From Strongylocentrotus droebachiensis (lineage: Eukaryota > Echinodermata > Echinoidea > Camarodonta > Strongylocentrotidae): a stretch of 64,000 bases of DNA. Below the pieces are notes generated by a model. That model saw only the letters and a program-made list of their open reading frames with translations, was not told the origin of the DNA and did not search any database. Within the stretch, counting starts at the first letter, position 1, and each line of letters begins with the position of its first letter. Below, piece by piece: positions 33,801 to 45,000 of this stretch. Made by a program: the position numbers and the translations under genes. The stretch covers positions 201,001 to 265,000 of the forward strand of contig JAVYIG010000165.1 of assembly GCA_035222895.1 (NCBI GenBank). Direction: 5' to 3'.

Positions 33801-36800
33801 TAAGTCGGTTTATTTAAAGGGGGAGTCCAGAACTTTTTTACCTTTTGTTCATACATTATTAACACCCCCCCCCCCCCCCCCCCAAAAAAAAAAAAAAAAA
33901 AATCCTGATTTCAGACATTTCTATCAGTGCAGTTTTTTGGCATAATGATTTAAATGACAAAACATCTATTGACTTAGAGAAAATGACTCTCCTTATACAC
34001 TATGTCAAGTCAACAAAAAGTCACCTGTAATTGAGAGATATAGTACATCTTGACAAAGTGTACCTGCAGTGTCATCTGGCTCCTCCTGTAAATATTTGAA
34101 TAAAACTTCCACAATATTGTAGATAATTACACAGCTATGAAGTGTTAAAATCAGGTAAAAGAAAGTCAGTATGCATGGTAATTGTACAATATATCATACC
34201 TTGGATGAAAGATTGAAGTTAAACAAAACTTATTTGTCCCCCTGTAGCTATGAAGATGAAATATGTTTTATTTAGAAAGCTCTGTGCAGCTGATGAAGTA
34301 CATGGACAGTTGAATAATCCCTTGGGGTCAAAATCATCTTGTGTGGATGCCAAACATTTCTTGAGATTTGTCTTGAAAGATGTAGACAAATGATAGCAAG
34401 CTGGTGTACTTCCTATTAGCATAGTGGTCACATGTTTCTCAGAGTGCAAATGTAAAATTTTAGGAAGAAAGTGTACTGATTTTTACATGTATGACTGTGA
34501 TTAGAGTGAAATGAAATGATATGGTACAATTACTGTGATTTTTTTTTTTAATTGCAGAATTTAAAATCGTAATATATGTGAGAAGTCATATTTATAGAAA
34601 TTAACAACAAGCATAAATAATTCGAAATACATCAACATTTTAGTGCTTTTTTTGAATGACAATGGGTCAATAGTAATGTGTACCTTATTTAAATTGTAGC
34701 CATGGAATGATATTTGTACAAATATTTCTTTTATGGAATACCATCGTTCATTGTAATGCGAGTATGGGCCTTCCTGAGATGGCATAAACAACATTTGCAA
34801 TAATCTTATTTTATTTTGAGGTTGTAATCTCAATCAATTGTATACCAATTGTGATATTTCAAAATTAAGTACCAGCATATTTTATGGTACAGTAATATTT
34901 TTAGGTCAAAGTGTTGTTCCTAATGTGGCTTTACGTCTATTAATATTGATTGCTAGCAATTTCAAAGGAATGTTCACCAATGATTTTGATGCTGGTGATA
35001 CTACATGTAGGCTATTTTAAAAAATGTACTTTTTTTTTACCAGCAAGTATGAGGAAGAATAATTTATGGTGATGAAATATAATTGATTTCTGCAAGTCCC
35101 CATTTAATTAAGTAATGAATACTCAGCGTAGTAAACATTTTTTGATCTGCACTGTATATAAGTGGTAATTCCAGATTTAAGTCTGTATGGATGTATTGAA
35201 ATAGAAACACAGAATTACCCAAGAATGTATCTTTAATTAACAGGACATTAGTGATCAAGGGTCTTCTGGATTCCAGGTCATGTTTTTGTTTCTGTTATCG
35301 GCCGTGTTTGCCATCAGCGTTACGGCACTGTTTTGTGTCCATTGCAGACTGAGTGGTGTGAATCAGTCAACGTTAGGTAGGAATGTGTGGTGACCTTCTC
35401 CTTCTATTCACCTGTATTGTGGCAGTAGGTAATCTATTTATTAACAAGGTGCTCAACAGCTCAAAAACTTGTCTTGTCTGGAACATACATGTAGATGGTC
35501 TGGCCTAATATAAACATATCAATAGCAAAATGTATGATCAATTCGAAATCAGATTATATTATTTAATAATAATAATAATAAATTTATATAGCGCAGCTTT
35601 TATACAAAATATATTCAGCTGCGCTGGTTAAGAGCTCCTTTTTACTACATTCTACAAAAAAAGATCTCTCGATTGAACAAATACATTTTTTAATTGGATT
35701 TGAAGACATTGAGAGATGGAGTGCTTCGTATGTCTATTGGCAAGTTATGTTTTGGTAATATTTTTCAGAATTAAGGCCTACCACTGAAATATCTTGCTAG
35801 TCGGTGTGGACTTAACATAGTCATTATAGCCCACTGCCTTAAGTTTGGAAATAGGATAATTCCTGTAGTAAGCCCAGATTACTGATAGAATTCAGCAATC
35901 AACATTTGAACTTTGCCTGGATAGACTCCCCTAAATCATTCATTGGTACATGTACGCACCATGTTAAGTAGGTATATGTTATCTACTGCCATTATTCAGG
36001 ATGATCCATGTGGGTGACATCCTAGGGAACCAATCGGTCTCTCATCCATGTAGTCAAACCACTGCATTAATGACTGTGAAAAACATAGTCTTTTTACACC
36101 ATCAAATGATAGAGATGATTGTGTGGTTATTAATGAAACCACACATGAATTTTCTGTCATGCAAAATGAAAATGCACATGTTGACTGCATGGATAGAGAC
36201 AATGTTTGTAATATACAGTGTGGCTTTGGGAGAGGGCGATCTGCATCTTAATCTTATTTATACCACTATATCCTTTACAGAGATATTTCATGCTGTTTAA
36301 TGGTGTTTATGCTTTCTAAAAAAGTAGATAGGTTATTGGTCTGCAAAGTGATTAGAATAGATGATTTCAACCATACCCTTTCCTTGAACAACCATAACAT
36401 TTACAGCATGTCTTATTGGGTTGTAGTGGTAGAAAATAAGCTGGATGCATTCCACCCTTTTCTGGTGTGTTTTTGAAACACTAACCACTCATCTTGCAAT
36501 ATCCTTTTAATTTTGTTTTTCTTTTGTCTTTCTTTCTCCCTCCCTAAAACAAAACTTGTGCATAATGATCTTGGTTCTTCGCCCCTCATTGCAATGAAAA
36601 TAACACGTGGCATGCTAACTCACATCCTCTATCTGCTTTAACTTTATATCTGCTTATTATGAATCTTACTTTCTACTTCATCACTCACATCCATTATTCA
36701 CATTCATTATTCACATCCATAATGCTCACTCTTATTTATCATTCTCATGTGCTCTATTCTGTGCTATTCATGATATCCCAAAACACACTGAACCAAACAC

Positions 36801-39800
36801 TACATGTCCATCTTCTGTTCTCATTTTGATACATCAATTAATTCTTGGCTGATCTCCACCTATTCATCGCTATGTCATTTTAATCTCATTATTATACTAA
36901 AAACCTTCATTTGATACTTCCCTTGATACTTCCCTTGTTCTGACTATCTCTTTCTTTCTGCTCTCTTTGTCTTGATTATGTCCATGATACCTCACTTCTT
37001 GTACATGAACCTTTACATTTTACTGTCTTTTATTCATCTACAATGTATGCCATTGTCCTCATCATCACAATATGCATATACTTTATCTCCTTCATCTTCA
37101 TCTTGTAATTCTGTATGGACTTGCATGCCTCTTCCTAATTACTTTCTAACATGGTGCTAACCTTCACCTCTATCACATAACTCTTCACCTCTGTCACATG
37201 ACTCCTCACCTCTGTCACATGACACTTCACCTCTGTCACATGACACTGTACCTCTGTCACATGACTCTTCACTCTCCATCCATCCATCCATACCTATCTA
37301 TACTGGCTTCTTCCCTGCCTCCCTTGCCATCATACCTATGCTTGACCCATATACATGTACCCAGGGCGGCCTGTCAAACGAGAGTGGACGTTTTCATATC
37401 CTCTTCCTGTTCTTTGCGGCGGTCATGTTTGGTATTAGCACCTCAGTGCTCACCTGTATGCACACCCATCTCAGTCTCACCAATCGCAGCACCCTGGGTA
37501 AGCTTCTACAGGTCTAACTACAGCATCTTCTTCATATGATCCTCCTGGGCCCGATAACCCACTTTTAGCGTCAGTTGAGCGAATAAAACATGTAACAAAC
37601 TGTATTCTCTCAGAAAATGTATCGGCCTACTAATTACAACTAGTCCACAGAAGTAGCCATCTGAAATATTTCTCAAAGATAAGAGGGTGCTTTTTCAGTG
37701 TAGAAATGGTCAAATACGCAACAAGTTACCATAGAGATTTTCAATACGGTTATTAGCTGTTTTGATATCTGAATTTGGATATTTAAAGCTCTTCTTCCTT
37801 TCAACAAATGGAATATTCAGCCGATTGACCAAAAAGAGAAGGAATAATATAAATTGCTAGGAACCTTGGGAAAAGTTGGAATTAAAATCTTTGTAGGTTC
37901 GGCATAATATTTCATTTTATTTAAATAGATACTTTCCCTAATTCATTACCCAATAGTTTCAAAATGAATGTATCTTATACAGTAAATTGGATCAAAAGAC
38001 ATTGAAGCACCTTGTCATGTCTGTCAAATGATACAAATGTAGGACCAAATTCCTGTATCGTTTTGTCAAAGTAAATATAAAGTCTGAAGACATATCATAA
38101 GATATAGAAAGGAAAAGACCTGATGTAAAGGTACTATTTCTATTGATTGGCATGCAAGACATGGTTAAATGTCATAATTGAACATTATACTACATCTACA
38201 GTATGTATTGTTATTTAAGGAGTCAGTACTGTATATCTAGTATGTAAAGTCTGTTCTTACTCAAAATACAACAGATGCTTCATTTTGTTCGCTACATGCA
38301 TATGCATCATGAAACTTTCTACTCTTTATTCCTTTGTCCTTGCGCAGGTTTTTATTTCATCCAAGTCTTGCACAATTAGATATAATACACTTAATGAATC
38401 TTATACCTTTTCTAGCTACTTACCTTAATGTGGCACTGAAAGATTCTTGGGAGTTAGATTGGGTATTGGACAGGTATGATACCAAATGAAAAGGAATTGG
38501 TGAAATAGTCTCAACCTCAAATGACACTGCTACTATTTGACAGACATTAAGAGTGCATGATAGAACTTTTATTTCATCTGCATGTTTTGTTTTGTTTTAT
38601 GCTGGTAGAAACCATTGCTCTACCTTCCCTCCTGCATGATTACGGTAGCATGAAATGAAGTTTATTTGCGGGCATAGAGTTTGTTTTCTTCTCTGATCTA
38701 GTATTTCATATTTTTGTTTGCTTACAAGTGGTTAGGAATCATTTTCTTTCAGATATATCCCCATTTTATGATGATTATCAAAATGCTTTATTTTCCTTTT
38801 CTCATTTGCTTGATTGACTTCTCTATATCCATGATCATCAACATACATTTACTGTACATTGTCATGTCTTTGCTTTGAGGGAAACTTTGATAAATTGAAG
38901 TGTATTTTCTTCTTCATGTTCTCATGTTTCACCTTATGTATTGTACTAATGAACAGATGCTGTGTTAACCTTCAATTAAAGGTAATACAAAGTTTTGGGA
39001 AAATTCGAAAATTGGGTGGACGGTGATTCTTTACAATTTTGATATATTTAGATGCCCCTGTGGATGTATTATATGCACTAGAAAATTTAGCCCCTAAAAC
39101 ACTTCTGCTTTCGAGAAAAATTGAATTTAAGAATTTACCGGTGCTCCCGGTAAATTTTGATAAATTTCAAATAGCGCCTATGGCCGTACAATGGTAGCTG
39201 CGACCATGAAAATCTCAGAATATGTAGTTGTGATATATAATTTCCAAACGGGAATAGCTAATCGGTCGATTTTAGTCAAGAAACATTGTTTTATAGCTTA
39301 TTTAATATCTTCACCTTGAGAGGGAGCTATACAACATAAAGAGTTTATTATTTACAATTTCATAACTTTAGACTCGATTTCAACCGCGACAACGATCACT
39401 GAATATTGTAGGATCGCATATGCTTCCAATATGTTCATTTGAACCAAATTCATGACCCCATACCAAAACTTTGTATTACCTTTAATTACTGCACTTAATA
39501 ACAAATGCATTTAGACTAACTACTTGTACTTCCAATATATCTCTTTCAAGTTTGCATTGTCATAATTGATGCAAAACATGACTCTATATATTTGGACTTT
39601 ATGAGTGCCCATATATCTATCAACATATTTAATATCTACAAGGTTTAACTTATACATGATTTTAACGACGTTTTGTTTTATTTGTGAAGAATCTTTCCGT
39701 GCTCCTGTGTTCCGCCATGGACCAGACAAGAATGGGTTTAGTCATGGCAGCTTTGGTGATAACTTCAAAGAAGTGTTTGGAGATAAGAAGCTTTACTGGC

Positions 39801-42059
39801 TCCTACCTATGTTCACAAGGTATGTATTCACATTCTACTAAATAAAGAAGTATATAAAGTTTTGTTTTAAATCAATCTGTTTTGTTTTGTTTTATTGATT
39901 GATCTGATGTGGTAATTATTGCTATTTAAGATAGCCAATATTGTATTAGTGCTTAACCCCCAATCCGTGGATTACATTTCATTCCATGTACAGCAAAGGG
40001 GATAGTGTAGTGTATGAGTACACTGCAAGGAGTATTCAATGCTAGTGTGTAATGGTGCAGTGCTATCAGGATTTGGTGCTTGTAGTTCACTCTGCATGAT
40101 GTCTTGTTATTCAGTACTATTGTCCTATTACAGCAAAGCAGGTGCCTGGTGTAGTGTATCCATTACAGTGTAAGGATGATTCAGTGCTAGTGTTTGGTGA
40201 TTCAATACTTGTTAACCAATGATAATGTTCTATTTACAGCAAAGGGTAGTGTATCCAGTACAGTGTAAGGATGATTCAGTGCTAGTGTTGGGTGATTCAA
40301 TACTTGTTAACCAGTCATAATGTTCCATTTACAGCAAAGGGGATGGTGTAGTGTATCCAGTAACAGTGTAAGGATGATTCAGTGCTAGTGTTTGATGAAT
40401 CAATTCTTGTTAACCAAATGATAACATTCTATTTACAGCAAAGGGGATGGTGTAGTGTATCCAGTACAGTGTAAGGATGATGATTCAGACAGACTGCTGG
40501 ATGATGATGTAGAGAGTGATGTACTCAGTGGAATGGAAGAAGAAATAGGACCAGGAGATTCAGGTAAGAATTATCTCAAGAGTTTTATTTATTTTTTAAT
40601 ATAGAAGTATAAGGAAGTCTTAAAGCCTACCTCGAGTTAGTCTGTAGTAGTCAATTCAGATCTTAACTGGCATAAAGGAAGGCTCCACACTAGCTTTTTT
40701 GAAAAGTTCCAGATTATTCTTTGTAGTGTTGGTATGTATTAGCTCTATATTAAAACAATTATTGAAACCTTAGGGGTGTGGACTTGGATTTAGGATGCCT
40801 GTGTGCCCTGTGCACCTGTTACTGTTGAGCTCACTGAAGGAATTTACTTTATTATACGGTAGATGGGTTGTTTAGACCAGCAAACTATAAGCAGTTAACC
40901 AAAAGCATAGCAGAAATCCCATTTACTAAATGCATGTTATACACATGTTAAGAGTATTAAGACTGAGTAAGTATGAAGTGGAGAGGGTCTAGTTACTTTA
41001 GTGCTTTGAAGCACTGGATTTTCTCTCCATCTTATCAATATTTCTAGTTGAATAACTTTACCACTATACTATCTTTTCAGTCAATGGGGATCTGCATGGC
41101 AGCATTAGTGCAACAGCAGGAGCTTCATATAACACCATCAACACCAACAATCACCATGTGACTATTCAGTTGGAAGGAACGAATGGAGATGCAGGTATGC
41201 CTTGATTCATTCCACAACAAAAGGGGTGAGGAGAGCTTCCCGTTACCTTGACATCCCCCACCACACCCCCACCCCTACCACCACCACCACCCACCACCAC
41301 CATCCCTCGCATTCTTGGGCTTATCATTCTTAAATAAATAGTTGATACCAGGATTAGGCTACATATTAGAAATGGACTAAGATATATTTGGATTACGAAG
41401 AACAGATGTGGTTAGATCTGAATTTGAAGTCAACTTTGGATTGGGGATTGTACAGTGGTGTCGAAAGTGTCAGAGTATAATAGACTACTAAATTTGGCTA
41501 GAAAAGCAAAGAAATTAAACTGGTATATCAAACTGCATTATACTCATACACATGGTCACACATAAAACCACAGGGTTTTGAAATGAACATGAAGTCAAGA
41601 TGTTGTAATAATAATAATATTTAATTTTTATATAGCGCTTATTACAAATGTCTCTAAGCGCTTTACAAATATACTATTACCCCGGTCATTGGATTCAGTG
41701 CTTGCCCGCACACACTGTGTGCACAATCTCCACTCCCTGGGGAGCATTCCAGCCAGGCATTACATGACGCTCAAAAACTGTTTGACCAACAATGACGGTT
41801 GCATCCTACCGGGTACCCATTTAACACCTGGGTGGAGAGTAGCAAGTGCAGGTTAATATCTTGCCAAAGGATATTAGTGCCGTGTCGGGATTCAAACCCT
41901 CAACCTTCCCATCTCCAGTCAAGTGCCTTAAACCACTCGACCACGACACTCCCACACATTCATCTATAGGATGAGCCTAACAATCTGTCTTTCTTTGTTT
42001 GTTTGTTCTCAGGTCCAGGTAATATCAACCTTGGAGCAGACATTGAATCAGGAAAGTAA
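21739..42059 (+). CDS. ZDHHC20: DHHC palmitoyltransferase, ZDHHC2/15/20 type (exons joined)
   Basis: Integral membrane S-acyltransferase that moves palmitate from palmitoyl-CoA to protein cysteines, normally at Golgi, endosome or plasma membrane. Eleven coding exons give 1,143 nt and 380 residues, close to vertebrate ZDHHC2/20. Seen: TM1 about residues 10-37, TM2 50-72, Cys-rich domain 126-170 ([20 protein letters not shown]), DHHC at 153-156 with catalytic Cys156, TM3 170-196, TM4 208-231, STLE at 240-243 (the family TTxE motif), NGF..G region 255-275, acidic tail 290-325, and NNHHVT near the C-terminus, like ZDHHC20. All junction phases were checked by hand. Two alternative exons of equal length (35244-35376 and 37365-37497) encode the TM4 region. 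The start is chosen for its context (AAAAATGG) and TM1 placement. The choice among ZDHHC2, 15 and 20 is uncertain. Confidence 0.93.
23322..24250. mobile_element. Non-autonomous element with CCGAAC subterminal repeats
   Basis: Left end TATAGTGCTGTAGCCGAACC and right end CTTACAGCACTAAGTCTATA are inverted. Multiple CCGAACCGAAC copies lie just inside both ends (23340-23425, 24150-24220). The interior has no transposase frame. Ends and subterminal repeats resemble hAT-type elements (inference). Confidence 0.6.
24325..24356. repeat. (GA)n microsatellite
   Basis: About 16 GA units. Confidence 0.95.
25018..26290. repeat. Region bounded by GGATCGTCTGC inverted copies
   Basis: ACAAGGATCGTCTGCATTTT at 25024 is mirrored by TTGCAGACGATCCTTGTTTT at about 26194. 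A further GACGATCCTTA copy lies near 26258. The interior contains five CCGCAAACCGG-like motifs. No frame was recognised. Confidence 0.5.
26808..26918. repeat. Short GGGGCTMYTTTTTC degenerate repeat
   Basis: Five or six 20-25-base units with TTTCGGGGGCTC or TTTCAGGGGCT. Confidence 0.7.
26945..27150 (+). mobile_element. MITE-like repeat, copy 1
   Basis: Shares AGAGGATCATGGGGGACCAA, ACAGGTGG.TATCTCAT, AACTCAGCTCTCA and GTAGCTACAAGTAG with 32810-33010. It ends GGCCTTTAAG. Confidence 0.7.
27290..27755. repeat. Imperfect large hairpin
   Basis: TGTGATTATT..GGCCATG..GATAATCATTT at 27294-27340 pairs with 27700-27745. A tight inner hairpin, ACTCCAGGAAGCTCCAAC against GTTGGAGCTTCCTGGAGT, is centred near 27600. 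Confidence 0.75.
28301..28508. mobile_element. Foldback element, ~80-bp arms
   Basis: Left arm 28301-28380 and right arm 28429-28508 pair almost fully (CATGTTGTATCGTTGATTCA against TGAATCGACGATACAACATG), with a 48-base spacer. It sits about 105 bases before exon 2 of the palmitoyltransferase gene. Confidence 0.85.
28613..28651 (+). CDS. ZDHHC20: ZDHHC exon 2
   Basis: 39-nt microexon-like exon, acceptor TTTTTAG, donor ATGG|GTGAGT. Encodes [14 protein letters not shown] between TM1 and TM2, phase 1 at both ends. Confidence 0.85.
29006..29100 (+). CDS. ZDHHC20: ZDHHC exon 3
   Basis: Acceptor CCCCCCAG, donor GAACGA|GTAAGT. Encodes TM2 ([20 protein letters not shown]) and [11 protein letters not shown]; ends in phase 0. 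Confidence 0.92.
30451..30577 (+). CDS. ZDHHC20: ZDHHC exon 4
   Basis: Acceptor GCTGCATAG, donor GGAG|GTAAGT. Encodes the cytosolic linker [20 protein letters not shown] and [19 protein letters not shown] before the Cys-rich domain. Confidence 0.9.
30578..31932. other. ZDHHC intron with two hairpins
   Basis: A G-run lies near 30986-31002. One hairpin has arms at about 31229-31289 and 31311-31378 (GGAATTGTGTGCA against TGCACACAATTCC). Another has arms at about 31456-31482 and 31512-31540 (AAAATCATGCTTCCAGTAAT against its near complement). No exon seen. Confidence 0.75.
31933..32002 (+). CDS. ZDHHC20: ZDHHC exon 5
   Basis: Acceptor ACATGTAG, donor AACAA|GTAAGT. Encodes [20 protein letters not shown], the zinc-binding first part of the DHHC Cys-rich domain; phase 1 to 2. 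Confidence 0.95.
32600..33200 (+). mobile_element. LINE 3' remnant with nested MITE and SINE-type tail
   Basis: [20 protein letters not shown] and VLKNNLK (about 32695-32810) match the C-terminus of CR1/L2-like ORF2 proteins. The frame resumes after 33009 as [13 protein letters not shown], so the 32811-33009 block is an insertion. That block is copy 2 of the repeat at 26945. The segment ends in GGCGCCTTATAAA and (ATT)n near 33155-33200. Confidence 0.75.
33606..33759 (+). CDS. ZDHHC20: ZDHHC exon 6 (catalytic DHHC)
   Basis: Acceptor AAATTCAG, donor TGGTCG|GTGAGT. Encodes [20 protein letters not shown] (catalytic Cys156) and TM3 ([20 protein letters not shown]); ends in phase 0. Confidence 0.97.
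33760..35243. other. ZDHHC intron, no gene seen
   Basis: AT-rich sequence without a supported exon apart from the homopolymer run. Open frames here are short and have no motifs. Confidence 0.6.
33866..33902. repeat. Poly-C then poly-A run
   Basis: About 18 C followed by about 19 A in the intron after exon 6. Confidence 0.9.
35244..35376 (+). CDS. ZDHHC20: ZDHHC exon 7a (alternative)
   Basis: Acceptor TTAACAG, donor TTAG|GTAGGA (weaker at the last base). 133 nt, phase 0 to 1. Encodes a lumenal stretch [11 protein letters not shown]4 ([20 protein letters not shown]) and [11 protein letters not shown]. It splices in frame to exon 8, giving STLES. It is an alternative to exon 7b. Confidence 0.85.
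35560..35650 (-). repeat. SINE-type 3' tail
   Basis: (AAT)n then TTTATATAGCGCAGC, the reverse of the GCGCTATATAAA-(ATT)n tails of the SINEs in this window. Confidence 0.5.
37166..37275. repeat. 18-bp tandem repeat next to exon 7b
   Basis: About six units of CACCTCTGTCACATGAC with a TCCT/ACTT variation, pyrimidine-rich, ending about 90 bases before exon 7b. Confidence 0.85.
37365..37497 (+). CDS. ZDHHC20: ZDHHC exon 7b (alternative)
   Basis: Acceptor TACCCAG, donor CTGG|GTAAGC. 133 nt, phase 0 to 1, exactly the length and phase of exon 7a. Encodes [11 protein letters not shown]4 ([20 protein letters not shown]) and [13 protein letters not shown]. The STL end joins exon 8 as STLES. It is homologous in layout to 7a but clearly diverged, so this is an old duplication. 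It carries NES and NRS sequons that 7a lacks; in the expected topology only NES would face the lumen. Confidence 0.85.
37498..38984. other. ZDHHC intron, no gene seen
   Basis: AT-rich sequence between exon 7b and the MITE; no exon supported. Confidence 0.6.
38983..39484 (+). mobile_element. GGTAATACAAAG MITE, copy 1
   Basis: About 500 bases with terminal inverted repeats AAAGGTAATACAAAGTTTTG and CAAAACTTTGTATTACCTTT. The body has AATTTACCGGTGCTCCCGGT and TGGTAGCTGCGACCATGAAA. Copies 2 and 3 lie at 48.1 and 55.9 kb. Confidence 0.9.
39690..39819 (+). CDS. ZDHHC20: ZDHHC exon 8
   Basis: Acceptor TTGTGAAG, donor ACAAG|GTATGT. Encodes [20 protein letters not shown] and [15 protein letters not shown], the conserved post-TM4 region of the ZDHHC2/15/20 group; phase 1 to 2. 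Confidence 0.95.
39989..40435 (+). repeat. Tandem partial copies of the exon 9 start
   Basis: Four degenerate units of about 95-140 bases, each with TTACAG|CAAAG and part of GGGATGGTGTAGTGTATCCA..CAGTGTAAGGATGATTCAG, precede the real exon 9. Every copy keeps an acceptor-like AG and then hits a stop within about 20 codons in the spliced frame. Confidence 0.9.
40439..40563 (+). CDS. ZDHHC20: ZDHHC exon 9
   Basis: Acceptor ATTTACAG, donor TTCAG|GTAAGA. Encodes [20 protein letters not shown] and an Asp/Glu-rich tail segment. The family has a GDG motif here. It is the only unit of the tandem array with an open frame. Confidence 0.88.
41081..41194 (+). CDS. ZDHHC20: ZDHHC exon 10
   Basis: Acceptor CTTTTCAG, donor GCAG|GTATGC. 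Encodes [20 protein letters not shown] and [13 protein letters not shown], similar to the NNHVT ending of ZDHHC20. Confidence 0.85.
41605..41955 (-). repeat. tRNA-derived SINE (reverse)
   Basis: The minus strand begins GTCGTGGTCGAGTGGTTTAA (A box) with GGTTTGAATCCCGACACGGC (B box) and ends GCGCTATATAAAAATTAAAT then ATT repeats. A nearly full second copy is at 58.7 kb. Confidence 0.9.
42013..42059 (+). CDS. ZDHHC20: ZDHHC exon 11 (stop)
   Basis: Acceptor GTTCTCAG; encodes [15 protein letters not shown] then TAA. Phase matches exon 10. Confidence 0.85.
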
Positions 42060-45000
42060 AGATTGAAGCATCACAAAAGGGCCTTACCACCACCATCATC
42101 ATGGCAGCTTGAACAAACAAGACATTGTTTGATTTACAGGGTGCAATCTCTGACCAATACTTGCTTTGCTTCTCTTTGATCAAATATCATTTACACTCAA
42201 AGAATCCTGTAATTAGATTTAAATTGTAGTGTGTGGAATAGGTATGGCATGGCAAGATTGTGACCGTTGTGAGAAACAGCTCTTTGCTGTTTCCATTTGT
42301 TTTAGTTTGTTTGCCTTAGTATAAAGAAAGGACATGGGATTAATTTTTGTAGTTGGCAATTTTTTTTTTTTTATTGATTGGGCTTATAACTGTCTTGTAC
42401 GTGTGATTAATGTAATATTGTATAAAGATTATAATCTAATACAAATGGGAAATTAGAAATCTTGGTCAAAGAGAACTAAAGCTTTTATACTGTCAGGCCT
42501 TTTACAATTATTAACCATATTTGAGGTGTAAGGATAGTGAGAGCATGAATGTAAAGAAATGTCCAAAGCATGTTGGAATTGGTATTTAACTCTGCCTTTT
42601 CTGTATATATATGGTATAGAGTATGTTATATTAGTACTAGTATTTTTACAAAGAAGGAGGGTTGATAACTGGAGAGATATTTTGATAGGAGAATGCCAAC
42701 TTTAAAGAGTATTTTTACGAAACCCAAGGATGAGATGATTTATAAAAATGAAAGTGAAAGATATTTTTCTTCACCTCCTTCTCTCTCTCTCTCTCTCTCT
42801 CACACATCTTTCTCTTCATTCTATTTATCCAGTAGACCTGTAGAAAGAGTAAATCATTTTATATAAACTCTGAAAATTATTCAAAAAATTGAATTTCTTG
42901 TAAAAGGAATTTATTAATTTATTTGTGCTGTAAAATAACTACGCCTCAATATTATAATACTTGGCATGATTAATAACAGAAGTAATAGATTCATGCCACA
43001 AAACTTGATCATATTTTATTGTGTTGGTACAACTTTTAGTGACTTGTCCGTATACAACTTTTGAAATGATATTCCCACTGTGTCAATGTAAACATGTATA
43101 TAAGGGAAAGTGGAATTAGCATTGTATCGAGCCATAGGGAAAGACAAAAGTTATTTGTAAAATTGTTGAGAAGAGAGATTGTCAATGAACAAACATTTGA
43201 ATTGTATAAAATGTACATACAGTATACACTCTATTCTCATGTTGTATGTCGGTACAAATATGATTTGCAATCGGTGCAATTAATTTTGCATAAGAGCTCA
43301 TTTCACTTTATGCAGAAAAACATCTTATCATATGCTGATGCATGTAATTATGTGCATAGGCTGATCACATATATGGCTTCACTTTCCACTTTATATGTTG
43401 TTACCATCAATTTGTCTTGATACACGACCTATCACCTTATGTTAGAAGCCTGTAATTCTATGTTATCACTCCATTCTTGTTACAAGTTTTTTGTTTTTTT
43501 AAATATTATATTGGAGTGGAGTACTTATTACATTTTGTTTTCTAGAAAGTGTTTCTTTGTGCAAGTACACATACTTTGAGTATTTATTTATGTATTACTA
43601 CGTTGCACTTTGATAAAACTACATATGCAATTCAATGCTATAATAGTATTTATAAATTTGTTAGCATGACATTCTAGTGATGTACAAGATTACTAAAAAT
43701 AGAACTCTGTGTGATAAACACAAATAGATAATCTTGATTTTAAGTACTTCCAAAATTATGGCTTGAAAATTGGATTCGACATTGCCAAATGTGTAACTGT
43801 AGAACTAGTACTTGTGGAAGTGTTTTTGTTATATTGCTAAGAAATATTGCCTCCTTGTATAAGGACATTTGTCCTAGCTCATGAGGTTTCTCTAAATACA
43901 TTAGTGCATATTTTATTTACAAGCCATAACTCTGTTATTATTTAAACTCTAGATTGCTCCAATGGTTTTATGTATGAATGCAGCAGGAGGTATTATTTGG
44001 AATTTTTACTTAATGTAAGTTAAAGTTCTGTAGAAGGATGGTTAAGTTATTTTATATACATGTGCATTATGTAAAGTGAGTGTAGTACAGTATGTATGTC
44101 TTATGGTATTGAGGTTCATTTATTTGATTTGTTTGTAATTAAATTAGATTTGTATTCTTGAATCTAGCTATGCCATGGCAATGAAAGCTCAAGGAAAACT
44201 TATATAGGGAATATTATTCTACATCTAATTAATAGTTGGGTTTGATCGATGGTATTGAAATATTGAACTGTACACTAAGTGTTTTACTGCCTTAATTTAA
44301 AACTCATCAATGTTTAACCAAGATTCATCTATTTTGTCTGTGATACAATGATATTAAGACTAGTTGTGAACTTTATTATGACTGTTTGAAAGTGTGAAGG
44401 AGGGTATAGTTATTAGTGTACACAATGCCTTCTTGTCAGTGTACTATATACCACTAAAACTAAAACAGGAATGGACAATGTATCGCCTGGGTGTGGTTAA
44501 GGTAATGTGATTAGTATATTGTAAAATAACATTTTAAACTTGTACATGTATGTATTGGAAGTCAAAGTGGGTCTTATCTTAAACTAACAAGTTCTATTAA
44601 TGCAACGAAAAATGAATGGGCAGATTTATTTTCTCTATTTTACCTTTTTTCAGTTGAGTATTTACCCCCCAAAAATATGTCACTTTTGTTGATAATATGG
44701 TTTTGCACAAAAGAGTTTGCTTAATATTTGTCAATTGTTTCATACAATTTCTTGGCTCTTCCTCAAGCTGACAATTATGTGACTATTCACTTGTGAATAT
44801 CTATCTAATCATTCTTTCAGCCACATTTAAGTCACTGATATTGGATATTGCCATCCATATTGCCATTATTGTAGCAGAATTTAGTTATAATGAGGTACAA
44901 ATTTAATTCATATTAACAGTTTAACCTTACAATTGTTATATTTTGTTCACTTTAAAAAAAAAAAAGATTTTTGTTAAAACATTTGTGGATCTTTATTTGT

